Below, piece by piece: positions 56,216 to 64,000 of a stretch of 64,000 nucleotides of DNA. Numbering within the stretch: position 1 is the first letter of the stretch; every line of letters starts with the position of its first letter. The notes beneath the pieces are model-generated. The model ran no database searches and was not told the origin of the DNA. It was given only the letters and a program-made list of their open reading frames with translations. Made by a program: the position numbers and the translations under genes. Source of the DNA: Serratia sp. FDAARGOS_506 (GTDB lineage Bacteria > Pseudomonadota > Gammaproteobacteria > Enterobacterales > Enterobacteriaceae); NCBI RefSeq assembly GCF_003812745.1, contig NZ_CP033831.1:2666001-2730000 (forward strand). The letters run 5' to 3'.

Positions 56216-57034
56216 CTACAGCACGCGGGTGCGGATCAGCTCGGCGATGCCCGGCTGCAGGTTATCGGCGATCACCAGATCGGCGCGTTCCTTGATCGCG
56301 TCATCGGCGTTGCCCATCGCCACGCCCAACCCGACCGCTTCCAACATGCTGATGTCGTTGTAGTTGTCGCCAAACGCCACCACCTGATCCATGCTCAGCT
56401 CCTGCGACTCCACCCATTGGCGCAGGCGCTTGCCTTTACTGTTGCCGCCTTTGGCGATATCCACCTGATCGTGCCAGGACCATTCGCACGCCAGCCCCAG
56501 CTCTTTCTCCACCGTGTCGGCAAACTCGCGCAGCGCCAGGGTATCGGCGTGCGAGGTGGCGAATTTCCAGATCGCCTGTGCGTCGTCGGCCGCCTGCGCC
56601 AGGCTGGCGACCTGCAGCAGCGTCGGACGCTGCGCCACCGGCAGGGTTTCGGCCCAGGCCAGCGAACGGGTCACGTGGCCGCTGGGCTCCTGGTAGAGCA
56701 TGGCGTCGTCAACGTACATCAGCCCGTGAATGTCGGTTTGCTTGAGCATCTGCAGCACCTGCTTGGCCTGATCTTTCGCCAGCGGATCGGCCGCCAGCAC
56801 CTTCTTCTGCTGAAAATCATACAGGTAGGTACCGTTGCAGCAGATGGCCGGAGTGTCTATCTGCAGCGCCTGGTAAAACGGATGGATGGCGACGTGGTGA
56901 CGGCCGGTGACCACCACCACCTGGATGCCGGCGGCGCGCGCCTGCGCCAGCGCTTCCAGCGATTGCGGTAAGATGCGTTTTTGGTTGTCAAGCAGGGTGC
57001 CGTCAAGATCGAGGGCGATGACGCGGTAGCTCAT
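56216..57034 (-). CDS. ybhA: HAD-family phosphatase YbhA (pyridoxal phosphate/sugar phosphate)
   Basis: A 272-residue Cof-type HAD phosphatase. The nucleophile motif is VIALDLDGTLL, cap-domain motifs include VVTGRHHVAIHPFYQAL, and the C-terminal GDNYNDISMLEAVGLGVAMGNA holds the Mg2+ acidic residues. E. coli YbhA acts on pyridoxal 5'-phosphate and fructose bisphosphate. The ATG at 57034 (MSYRVIALD) fits homologues best; an ATG eight codons earlier is an alternative. Divergent from pgl. Confidence 0.93.
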   Translation of the reverse strand: MSYRVIALDLDGTLLDNQKRILPQSLEALAQARAAGIQVVVVTGRHHVAIHPFYQALQIDTPAICCNGTYLYDFQQKKVLAADPLAKDQAKQVLQMLKQTDIHGLMYVDDAMLYQEPSGHVTRSLAWAETLPVAQRPTLLQVASLAQAADDAQAIWKFATSHADTLALREFADTVEKELGLACEWSWHDQVDIAKGGNSKGKRLRQWVESQELSMDQVVAFGDNYNDISMLEAVGLGVAMGNADDAIKERADLVIADNLQPGIAELIRTRVL

Positions 57035-57213
57035 AGGGTTCTCGTTATCGTTAGCCATAAAATTAATCCGATGGTACACCGGATAGCCAACGGAGAAAAC
57101 CGCGTGAGCTTACGGTGCTAAGCGGGGTTGCCATGCGGCGGATGTGCGGTAAGCTAGGGGCAATCGAACGGCCTGAAACCGGTTCCTCTTTATACCCTTT
57201 GCAAGGAGAACAC

Positions 57214-58209
57214 ATGAAGCAAATCGTTTATGTCGCCAGCCCGGAGAGCCAGCAGATCCACGTCTGGCAGTTGGACGACGCCGGCGCGCTGACGCTGTTG
57301 CAAACCGTTGATGTGCCGGGCCAGGTGCAGCCGATGACCCTTCATCCGGACAAGACCCACCTGTATGTCGGCGTGCGTCCGGCGTTCGGCATCGTCAGCT
57401 ACCGCATCGAGGCGGACGGCACGCTGCAGCAGGCCGGCATGGCGCCGCTGCCGGGCAGCCCAACCCATATCTCCACCGATTTGCAGGGGCGTTACCTGTT
57501 CTCCGCTTCCTACAGCGGCAACTGCGCCAGCATCAGCCCGATCGGCCACGACGGCGTGGTGACGGCGCCGATTCAACAGATCGACGGCCTGAGCGCACCG
57601 CACTCGGCGAACATCGACCCGACTAACCAACTGGTGCTGGTACCGTGCCTGAAAGAAGACCGCATCCGCCTGTTTAACCTCAGCCTGGCGGGCCAGTTGA
57701 CGCCGCACGCGCAGGAAGCGGTGGATATCGCCGCCGGCGCCGGCCCGCGTCATATGGCGTTCCACCACAATGACAAATTCGCCTACTGCGTCAATGAGCT
57801 GGACGGTACGGTGGACGTGCTGGCCATTTCGGAAAACGGCGGCAAATACACCGTGACGCAGACGCTGGATATCATGCCGGCCGACTTCGACGGCACCCGC
57901 TGGGCGGCGGACATCCATATCACGCCGAATGGCCGCTTCCTGTACACCAGCGATCGCACAGCCAGCATTCTGACCATCTTCAGCGTTTCCGAAGACGGCG
58001 GCACGCTGAGCGTGGTTGGCTATCACCCAACCGAAGCGCAGCCGCGCGGTTTCAACATCGATCACAGCGGCCGCTTCGTGATTTCCTCCGGCCAGAAATC
58101 CGATCACATCGCGGTGCATGAGATTGACCAGAGCAGCGGTGAGCTGACCACGCTGGCGCGCTATCCGGTAGGCAAAGGCCCGATGTGGGTGAGCGTGTTG
58201 GCGAAGTGA
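57214..58209 (+). CDS. pgl: 6-phosphogluconolactonase (beta-propeller type)
   Basis: A 331-residue seven-bladed propeller that hydrolyses 6-phosphogluconolactone in the oxidative pentose phosphate pathway. The start [24 protein letters not shown] and the repeated blade pattern ([49 protein letters not shown]) match E. coli Pgl, and the length is identical. CAAGGAG precedes the ATG at 57214. It stands alone and has a shared terminator with ybhB. Confidence 0.96.
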   Translation: MKQIVYVASPESQQIHVWQLDDAGALTLLQTVDVPGQVQPMTLHPDKTHLYVGVRPAFGIVSYRIEADGTLQQAGMAPLPGSPTHISTDLQGRYLFSASYSGNCASISPIGHDGVVTAPIQQIDGLSAPHSANIDPTNQLVLVPCLKEDRIRLFNLSLAGQLTPHAQEAVDIAAGAGPRHMAFHHNDKFAYCVNELDGTVDVLAISENGGKYTVTQTLDIMPADFDGTRWAADIHITPNGRFLYTSDRTASILTIFSVSEDGGTLSVVGYHPTEAQPRGFNIDHSGRFVISSGQKSDHIAVHEIDQSSGELTTLARYPVGKGPMWVSVLAK

Positions 58210-58234
58210 TTCGGCAGCCTGGAAAATAGGGAAA

Positions 58235-58264
58235 AGCGCGGTTCGGTTGAGCCGCGCTTTTTTT
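58235..58264. terminator. Bidirectional terminator between pgl and ybhB
   Basis: AGCGCGGTTC and GAGCCGCGCT (one G-U pair) form a 10-bp stem with A residues before it and seven T residues after it. Confidence 0.88.
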
Positions 58265-58276
58265 ACTGGCGGGGGA

Positions 58277-58759
58277 TCAGTTGAACGTCACCGTCAGCGT
58301 GGCGCTGCCGAGGCTGTGGAAATGGACGTTGAAGCCCACCAGCGCGCCGCTGGCCCCCTCATCAACCTCGATACGTTCCACGTCCAGCGCATGCACGGTG
58401 AACTGGTAGCGGTGGCTCTCGCCCTCTGGCGGCGCCGCGCCGCCGTAGCCGGCCGAGCCGAAGTCGGTGCGGGTCTGCAGTGCGCCGGCGGGCAGCGGGG
58501 CTTTGCCGGAGCCCGCGCCCTGCGGCAGCTCGCGCACGTCGGCGGGAATGTTGGCCACGATCCAGTGCCACCAGCCGGAGCCGGTCGGGGCATCGGGATC
58601 GTAAACGGCGATCACGAAGCTCTTGGTACCGGCCGGCACGCCGTCCCAGGCCAGGTGGGGCGACAGGTTATCGCCGTGGTAGCCCATGCCGTTGAAGACC
58701 TGCGCCTGCGGCAGCTTGCCGCCGTCCTGCAGATCGTTGCTGTACAAACGAAAAGCCAT
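58277..58759 (-). CDS. ybhB: YbhB/YbcL-type PEBP-family (Raf kinase inhibitor-like) protein
   Basis: A 160-residue phosphatidylethanolamine-binding-protein fold. Family motifs are ISPHLAW-like (LSPHLAWDGVPAGTKSFVIAVYDPDAPTG), GWWHWIVANIP and the histidine of HRYQFTVHALD. E. coli YbhB has no firm role. The ATG at 58759 (MAFRLYSNDLQDG) is preferred over an extension. It lies upstream of the bio cluster as in E. coli. Confidence 0.92.
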   Translation of the reverse strand: MAFRLYSNDLQDGGKLPQAQVFNGMGYHGDNLSPHLAWDGVPAGTKSFVIAVYDPDAPTGSGWWHWIVANIPADVRELPQGAGSGKAPLPAGALQTRTDFGSAGYGGAAPPEGESHRYQFTVHALDVERIEVDEGASGALVGFNVHFHSLGSATLTVTFN

Positions 58760-58915
58760 AGTGACTCCCAGTTGTCGATAAACGCGGACCCTTAAGCTAG
58801 ATCGTTTCGCCGTGACAATACAAGTGGGATTGCCATTCGCCAACGGCGGCGCGGATCGGTTACCATGGCCGCATCTTCCTTTCTACAGACCGCCGGATAG
58901 CCAAACAACGCCACC

Positions 58916-59317
58916 ATGATCTCACTGAAAAAACGCACGCCGTGGTTCGGCTGGCTACGCCGTTGGGCCAAAAGCATCAAGCGCGATATTTACGCGCTGT
59001 GGCTGGCCGCCCGTGATAAGCGCACCCCGTGGTACGCCAAACTGATCGCGCTGCTGGTGGCCGGCTATGCGATCTCGCCGATCGATCTGATCCCGGACTT
59101 CATTCCGGTGCTGGGCTATCTGGATGACGTAATCATCGTGCCGTTGGGCATCATGCTGGCGGTGCGCCTGATCCCCAAGCCGCTGATGGCCGAGCTGCGC
59201 GAGAAGGCGCAAAAGCGCGTCGATAACCCCACCGGCCGCATGGCGGCGGCGATGATCATTTTACTTTGGCTGCTGTGCCTGGGGTTGCTGGCCCGCTATC
59301 TGGACCAGCATTGGTAA
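58916..59317 (+). CDS. DUF1232 (YkvA-like) membrane protein
   Basis: A 133-residue membrane protein of the YkvA/DUF1232 family. The signature WYAKLIALLVAGYAISPIDLIPDFIPVLGYLDDVIIVPLGI covers two helices, and a third hydrophobic segment lies at the C-terminus (AAAMIILLWLLCLGLLARYL). The N-terminus is strongly basic. Function unknown. It faces bioA, whose stop is four bases away, with no clear terminator between. Confidence 0.85.
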   Translation: MISLKKRTPWFGWLRRWAKSIKRDIYALWLAARDKRTPWYAKLIALLVAGYAISPIDLIPDFIPVLGYLDDVIIVPLGIMLAVRLIPKPLMAELREKAQKRVDNPTGRMAAAMIILLWLLCLGLLARYLDQHW

Positions 59318-59321
59318 GGCA

Positions 59322-60596
59322 TTAACGCGCGGCGGCGGCGACGGCGGCCGTCAGGCGGGTGAGCTGCTCCGCTTCGATGATGTAAGGCGGCATCAGGTAA
59401 ATCAGCTTGCCGAACGGCCGGATCCATACCCCACGCTCGACGAACCCGCGCTGCAGCTCGGCGACATCCACCGGTTCACGCATCTCCACCACCCCAATCG
59501 CGCCCAGCACCCGCACGTCCGCCACCTTCGGCAGCGCCGCGAGCGGCAGCAGTTCCCGCTTCAGCTGAGCTTCGATGGCGTTCACCTGCGCCTGCCAGCG
59601 ATTTTCCGCCAGCAGCGCCAGGCTGGCGTCCGCCACCGCACAGGCCAGCGGGTTGCCCATAAAGGTCGGCCCGTGCATAAAGCAGCCGGCCGCGCCGTTA
59701 CTGATGGTTTCCGCCACGTGGCGGGTGGTCAGAGTGGCCGAGAGGGTCATGTAGCCGCCGGTCAGCGCCTTGCCCAGGCAGAGAATGTCCGGTACCACCT
59801 GTGCGTGCTCGCAGGCGAACAGTTTGCCGGTGCGGCCGAAGCCGGTAGCGATCTCGTCGGCGATCAGCAGTACCTGATGGCGATCGCACAGCTCGCGCAC
59901 CCGCTTGAGGTAGGTCGGGTGGTAGATGCGCATGCCGCCGGCGCCTTGCACCACCGGTTCCAGGATCACCGCCGCCACTTCACCGGCGTGCTGCTCCAGC
60001 AGCGCGGCGAACGGCACGATGTCTTCTTCACGCCATTCCTCGTCGAAGCGGCACTGCGGCGCGGTGGCGAACAGGTGCGGCGCCAGGTAGCCCTGATAGA
60101 GGCTGTGCATCGAGTTGTCCGGATCGCAGACCGACATCGCGCCGAAGGTATCGCCGTGATAGCCGTGGCGCAGCGTCAGGATGCGCTGCCGCCGCTCACC
60201 GCGCGCCTGCCAATACTGCAGCGCCATTTTCAGCGACACTTCCACCGCCACCGAACCAGAATCCGCCAGGAACACGCACTGTAGTGCTTCCGGCGTCATC
60301 TCCACCAGCCGACGGCACAGCGAGATGGCGGCCGGATGGGTAATGCCGCCGAACATCACGTGCGACATCTTCTCCAGCTGCTGGCTGGCGGCCTGATTCA
60401 GATGCGGATGGTTGTAACCGTGGATCGCCGCCCACCAGGAGGACATGCCGTCCACCAGACGCCGGCCGTCCGCCATCTGCAGCTCGACGCCGCTGGCCGA
60501 CTCGATCGGATAACAGGGTAACGGGCGGCTCATGGAGGTGTAGGGGTGCCAGATATGACGTTGGTCAAACGCCAGGTCGGAAGCGGTGACAGACAT
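59322..60596 (-). CDS. bioA: Adenosylmethionine-8-amino-7-oxononanoate aminotransferase
   Basis: A 424-residue PLP enzyme that aminates KAPA to DAPA in biotin synthesis using SAM as amino donor. Motifs are [15 protein letters not shown] at the N-terminus, [15 protein letters not shown], the PLP aspartate in [15 protein letters not shown] and the Schiff-base lysine in [17 protein letters not shown]. The start [14 protein letters not shown] at 60596 is chosen. Divergent from bioBFCD over a BirA operator, as in E. coli. Confidence 0.97.
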   Translation of the reverse strand: MSVTASDLAFDQRHIWHPYTSMSRPLPCYPIESASGVELQMADGRRLVDGMSSWWAAIHGYNHPHLNQAASQQLEKMSHVMFGGITHPAAISLCRRLVEMTPEALQCVFLADSGSVAVEVSLKMALQYWQARGERRQRILTLRHGYHGDTFGAMSVCDPDNSMHSLYQGYLAPHLFATAPQCRFDEEWREEDIVPFAALLEQHAGEVAAVILEPVVQGAGGMRIYHPTYLKRVRELCDRHQVLLIADEIATGFGRTGKLFACEHAQVVPDILCLGKALTGGYMTLSATLTTRHVAETISNGAAGCFMHGPTFMGNPLACAVADASLALLAENRWQAQVNAIEAQLKRELLPLAALPKVADVRVLGAIGVVEMREPVDVAELQRGFVERGVWIRPFGKLIYLMPPYIIEAEQLTRLTAAVAAAAR

Positions 60597-60598
60597 AC

Positions 60599-60632
60599 TT
60601 GTAAACCAAATTGGATTAAGATTGGTTGACAG
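60599..60632. promoter_or_regulatory. BirA (biotin) operator between bioA and bioB
   Basis: TTGTAAACC, 16 bases, GGTTGACAG: arms and spacing match the E. coli bioO (TTGTAAACC-N16-GGTTTACAA) at 16 of 18 arm positions. The right arm overlaps a TTGACA -35 (60626-60631) with TAAACT (-10) 16 bases further, the likely bioB promoter. Biotinoyl-AMP-bound BirA should repress both directions. Confidence 0.88.
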
Positions 60633-60684
60633 TATATCCACAATATTTAAACTGGCGACACTTTTTCGTTTTGGAGACGCCATG

Positions 60685-61722
60685 ATGGCTGACCGCATTC
60701 ACTGGACTGTAGGGCAAGCCCAGGCCCTGTTTGATAAACCTTTGCTTGAACTGCTGTTCGAAGCGCAAACCGTACACCGCCAGCACTTCGATCCGCGTCA
60801 GGTGCAGGTCAGCACGCTGCTGTCGATCAAAACCGGCGCTTGCCCGGAAGATTGCAAATACTGCCCGCAAAGCTCGCGCTACAAGACCGGCCTGGAGTCG
60901 GAGCGATTGATGCAGGTCGAGCAGGTGCTGGAATCGGCGCGCAAGGCCAAGGCGAACGGTTCGACCCGTTTTTGCATGGGGGCGGCGTGGAAGAACCCGC
61001 ACGAGCGCGATATGCCTTATCTGCAGCAGATGGTGCAGGGCGTGAAAGCGATGGGCATGGAAACCTGCATGACGCTGGGCACGCTGGACGGCACTCAGGC
61101 CGAGCGCCTGGCGGAGGCCGGGCTGGATTATTACAACCATAACCTCGATACCTCGCCGGAGTTCTACGGCAGCATCATCACCACCCGCAGCTACCAGGAA
61201 CGCCTGGATACGCTCGACAAGGTGCGCGACGCCGGCATCAAAGTGTGCTCCGGCGGCATCGTCGGGCTGGGTGAAACCGTGCGCGACCGCGCCGGGCTGC
61301 TGGTGCAGCTGGCCAACCTGCCGAAGCCGCCGGAGAGCGTGCCGATCAACATGCTGGTGAAGGTAAAAGGCACGCCGTTGGCGGATAACGACGACGTCGA
61401 TCCATTCGATTTCATCCGCACCATCGCGGTGGCGCGCATCATGATGCCGTCTTCTTATGTCCGCCTCTCCGCAGGCCGTGAACAGATGAACGAACAGACG
61501 CAGGCGATGTGCTTTATGGCCGGCGCCAACTCGATCTTCTACGGCTGCAAGCTGCTGACCACGCCGAACCCGGAAGAAGACAAAGACCTGCAGCTGTTCC
61601 GCAAGCTGGGGCTAAATCCGCAGCAGACCGCTACTGAACACGGCGACAACCAGCAACAACAGGTGCTGGCCAAGCAACTGCTGAACGCCGATACCGCCGA
61701 GTTTTACAACGCGGCGCCGTGA
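60685..61722 (+). CDS. bioB: Biotin synthase
   Basis: A 345-residue radical-SAM enzyme that inserts sulfur into dethiobiotin. The radical-SAM motif [14 protein letters not shown] (CxxxCxxC) follows [11 protein letters not shown]; other blocks are [18 protein letters not shown] and [25 protein letters not shown]. Two ATGs (60682 and 60685) lie close together; the second gives MADRIHW, the usual Serratia-type start. GGAG lies eight bases upstream. Stop overlaps bioF start (TGATG). Confidence 0.97.
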   Translation: MADRIHWTVGQAQALFDKPLLELLFEAQTVHRQHFDPRQVQVSTLLSIKTGACPEDCKYCPQSSRYKTGLESERLMQVEQVLESARKAKANGSTRFCMGAAWKNPHERDMPYLQQMVQGVKAMGMETCMTLGTLDGTQAERLAEAGLDYYNHNLDTSPEFYGSIITTRSYQERLDTLDKVRDAGIKVCSGGIVGLGETVRDRAGLLVQLANLPKPPESVPINMLVKVKGTPLADNDDVDPFDFIRTIAVARIMMPSSYVRLSAGREQMNEQTQAMCFMAGANSIFYGCKLLTTPNPEEDKDLQLFRKLGLNPQQTATEHGDNQQQQVLAKQLLNADTAEFYNAAP

Positions 61723-62873
61723 TGAGCTGGCAACAACGCATCGAGCAGGCGCTGGCAGAGCGGCGCCTGAACGCCGCCTACCGTCGGCGACAGACCACCG
61801 AGGGCGGCAATGGCCGCCAGATCCGGCTCGGTGAGCGTCTCTACCTGAACTTCTCCGGTAACGACTACCTGGGGTTGAGCCAGGATGCGCGGGTGATCGC
61901 TGCCTGGCAGCAGGGCGCGCAGCGTTACGGCGTCGGCAGCGGCGGTTCGGGCCACGTGACCGGTTTTAGCGCGGCGCATCAGGCGCTGGAAGAACAACTG
62001 GCGGAGTGGCTCGGCTATCCGCGCGCGCTGCTGTTCATCTCAGGCTACGCCGCCAACCAGGCGGTGCTGGCGGCGTTGATGCAGAAAGGCGATCGCATTT
62101 TGTCCGATCGCCTCAGCCACGCTTCGCTGCTGGAGGCGGCGGCGCAGTCGCCGGCCGAGCTGCGCCGCTTCCAGCACAATCAGCCGCAGGCGCTGGCGGA
62201 TCTGCTGGCCAAACCCTGCGACGGGCAGCGGCTGGCGGTGACCGAAGGGGTGTTCAGCATGGATGGCGACGGCGCGCCGTTGGCGGAACTGCATCGCTTA
62301 ACCCGTGCGGCGGGCGCCTGGCTGATGGTGGACGACGCCCACGGCATCGGCGTGCGCGGCGAGCAAGGCCGCGGCAGCTGCTGGCAGCAGGGCGTGCGCC
62401 CTGAACTGCTGGTGGCGACCTTCGGCAAGGCGTTCGGCGTCAGCGGCGCGGCGGTGCTGTGCGATGAGGCGACCGCCGAGTATCTGCTGCAGTTCGCCCG
62501 CCATCTGATCTACAGCACCGCGATGCCGCCGGCGCAGGCCTGCGCGCTGCAGGCAGCGCTGGCCTGCATTCGAGAGGGCGATGACCTGCGCGCCCGGCTG
62601 CAGGACAATATTCGCCGTTTCCGCCAGGGCGCGGCACCGTTGGCGCTGACCCTGACGGACTCCGACACCGCCATCCAGCCGCTGCTGGTGGGGGACAATC
62701 AACGCGCGCTCGATCTGGCAACCCGCCTGCGCGAGCGCGGGCTGTGGGTAAGCGCCATCCGCCCACCAACGGTGCCGCCGGGCGGCGCGCGGCTGCGCAT
62801 CACTCTGACGGCGGCGCATCAGCCGCAGGACATCGATCGCCTGCTGGAGGTATTGCATGACGTCAGCCAATGA
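61722..62873 (+). CDS. bioF: 8-amino-7-oxononanoate synthase
   Basis: A 383-residue PLP enzyme that condenses pimeloyl-ACP (or -CoA) with alanine to KAPA. Landmarks are [34 protein letters not shown], the DDAHGIG region, and the Schiff-base lysine in [17 protein letters not shown]. It is coupled to bioB by TGATG and overlaps bioC by 17 bases. Length is normal. Confidence 0.97.
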   Translation: MSWQQRIEQALAERRLNAAYRRRQTTEGGNGRQIRLGERLYLNFSGNDYLGLSQDARVIAAWQQGAQRYGVGSGGSGHVTGFSAAHQALEEQLAEWLGYPRALLFISGYAANQAVLAALMQKGDRILSDRLSHASLLEAAAQSPAELRRFQHNQPQALADLLAKPCDGQRLAVTEGVFSMDGDGAPLAELHRLTRAAGAWLMVDDAHGIGVRGEQGRGSCWQQGVRPELLVATFGKAFGVSGAAVLCDEATAEYLLQFARHLIYSTAMPPAQACALQAALACIREGDDLRARLQDNIRRFRQGAAPLALTLTDSDTAIQPLLVGDNQRALDLATRLRERGLWVSAIRPPTVPPGGARLRITLTAAHQPQDIDRLLEVLHDVSQ

Positions 62874-63624
62874 CGCGGTGAACAAACAGGCGGTCGCTTC
62901 GGCCTTCAGCCGTGCCGCCGGCAGCTACGATGCCGCCGCCGCGCTGCAGCGTGACGTTGGCGAGCGCTTACTGGGGATGGGGAGTACTCATCCGGGCGAA
63001 CGGCTGCTGGATGCCGGCTGCGGCACCGGCTATTTCAGCCGCCTGTGGCGCGAGCGCGGCAAGCAGGTAACCGCGCTCGATCTGGCGCCGGGCATGCTGG
63101 ATGTCGCCCGCCAACGGCAGGCGGCGCATCATTATTTGCTGGGGGATATCGAACAGGTGCCGCTGCCCGATGCGGCGATGGACATCTGTTTCAGCAGCCT
63201 GGTGGTGCAGTGGTGCAGCGATCTGCCCGCCGCGCTGGCGGAGTTGTATCGTGTGACCCGGCCCGGTGGCGCGATCCTGTTTTCCACGCTGGCGGCGGGA
63301 TCGCTGCAGGAACTGGGGGACGCCTGGCAGCAGGTGGACGGCGAGCGCCACGTTAATGCCTTCCTGCCGCTGGCGCAGATCCGCGCCGCTTGTGCTGAAT
63401 ACCGACACGAGCTGGTCACGGAGTTACGCATCCTGAACTACCCGGACGTGATGACGCTGATGCGTTCGCTCAAGGGCATCGGGGCGACGCACCTGCATCA
63501 GGGGCGCGAGGGCGGCCTGATGTCGCGTGGCCGTCTCGCCGCGCTGCAGGCGGCTTACCCGTGCCGGCAGGGGGAATTCCCGCTCAGCTATCATCTGGTT
63601 TATGGAGTGATTTATCGTGATTAA
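62857..63624 (+). CDS. bioC: Malonyl-ACP O-methyltransferase
   Basis: A 255-residue SAM methyltransferase that makes the malonyl-ACP methyl ester that primes pimeloyl synthesis. Motif I is [15 protein letters not shown], then [16 protein letters not shown], and the C-terminal family block [21 protein letters not shown]. It starts within the bioF end and overlaps the bioD start by eight bases. Confidence 0.96.
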   Translation: MTSANDAVNKQAVASAFSRAAGSYDAAAALQRDVGERLLGMGSTHPGERLLDAGCGTGYFSRLWRERGKQVTALDLAPGMLDVARQRQAAHHYLLGDIEQVPLPDAAMDICFSSLVVQWCSDLPAALAELYRVTRPGGAILFSTLAAGSLQELGDAWQQVDGERHVNAFLPLAQIRAACAEYRHELVTELRILNYPDVMTLMRSLKGIGATHLHQGREGGLMSRGRLAALQAAYPCRQGEFPLSYHLVYGVIYRD

Positions 63625-64000
63625 ACGTTGGTTCGTGACCGGTACCGACACCGAAGTCGGAAAAACCGTCGCCAGCAGCGCTTTGCTGCAGGCTGCCAAC
63701 CGGGCGGGCTACCGCAGCGCCGGTTATAAGCCGGTGGCTTCCGGCAGCGAGATGACCACCGAGGGGCTGCGCAACGGCGACGCGCTGGCACTGCAGGCCA
63801 ACAGCGGCGTGGCGCTTCGCTACGACGAAGTGAACCCTTACGTTTTTGCTGAACCGACCTCGCCGCATATCGTCAGCGCCGATGAAGGCCGACCGATCGA
63901 CGCGGCGCGGCTGTCCGACGGCCTGCGCCGGCTGGAGCAGCGCGCCGACTGGGTGCTGGTCGAGGGGGCCGGCGGGTGGTTTACCCCGTTGTCGGCGCAG
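63617..64000 (+). CDS. bioD: Dethiobiotin synthase (3' partial)
   Basis: The first 128 residues of BioD, starting at GTG 63617 within the end of bioC and running off the window. The P-loop GTDTEVGKTVASSALL is at the N-terminus, with YKPVASGSE and the FAEPTSPHIVSADEGRPI and WVLVEGAGGWFTPLSAQ blocks as in E. coli. It closes the ureido ring of dethiobiotin with CO2 and ATP. Last gene of bioBFCD. Confidence 0.95.
   Translation, partial: MIKRWFVTGTDTEVGKTVASSALLQAANRAGYRSAGYKPVASGSEMTTEGLRNGDALALQANSGVALRYDEVNPYVFAEPTSPHIVSADEGRPIDAARLSDGLRRLEQRADWVLVEGAGGWFTPLSAQ

Overview
The window looks like a chromosomal segment of a Serratia species, probably of the S. marcescens group. The protein sequences are enterobacterial throughout, third codon positions are GC-rich, and gene order follows the nei-gltA-sdh-suc-cyd-tol-nadA-aroG-gpmA-gal-mod-pgl-bio stretch of Escherichia coli. 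Species assignment is inference from remembered protein similarity; no search was run. No transposase, integrase, CRISPR array or rRNA gene was seen.

Layout. 1-3000: end of a DUF969-DUF979-pcp cluster (pyroglutamyl peptides), then nei. 3000-14900: the TCA block, with gltA leftward and sdhCDAB-sucABCD rightward from a 730-base control region. 14900-16800: a secreted 5'-nucleotidase/phosphodiesterase. 17450-20620: cydABX-ybgE (bd oxidase). 20750-26360: ybgC-tolQRAB-pal-cpoB (envelope constriction). 26460-27500: six tRNA genes (Lys-Val-Lys-Lys-Val-Lys) with two tRNA 3'-end remnants. 27790-29600: nadA-pnuC. 29630-34400: a leftward operon of a BvgA/EvgA-like regulator, a BvgS/EvgS-like hybrid kinase and the zinc exporter zitB. 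34600-39540: aroG, a DUF898-M48 peptidase pair, gpmA and a psiF-like gene. 39730-43000: galTKM without galE, preceded by two GalR-type operators. 43260-47290: a CPBP protease, an isochorismatase-fold protein, modF and modE. 47470-53200: a five-gene operon (TonB-dependent receptor, binding protein, methyltransferase, FecCD-type permease, ATPase). 53350-56200: acrZ and modABC with a clear ModE box. 56200-64000: ybhA, pgl, ybhB, a DUF1232 gene, and bioA divergent from bioBFCD across a BirA operator; bioD runs off the end.

The most notable accessory system is the receptor-ABC-methyltransferase operon lying between modEF and acrZ-modABC, two halves that are adjacent in E. coli. Its position, co-direction with modABC and a weak ModE-like repeat in the intergenic region shared with modE suggest an outer-membrane-dependent route for a metal chelate or oxyanion complex, possibly molybdenum or tungsten. 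The substrate cannot be read from sequence. A second system of interest is the translationally coupled regulator-kinase-zitB operon, which suggests a sensor linked to zinc or other divalent metals. Elsewhere the window is mostly core metabolism whose regulatory sites (CRP, Fur, GalR, NadR, BirA, ModE) can be located by eye.
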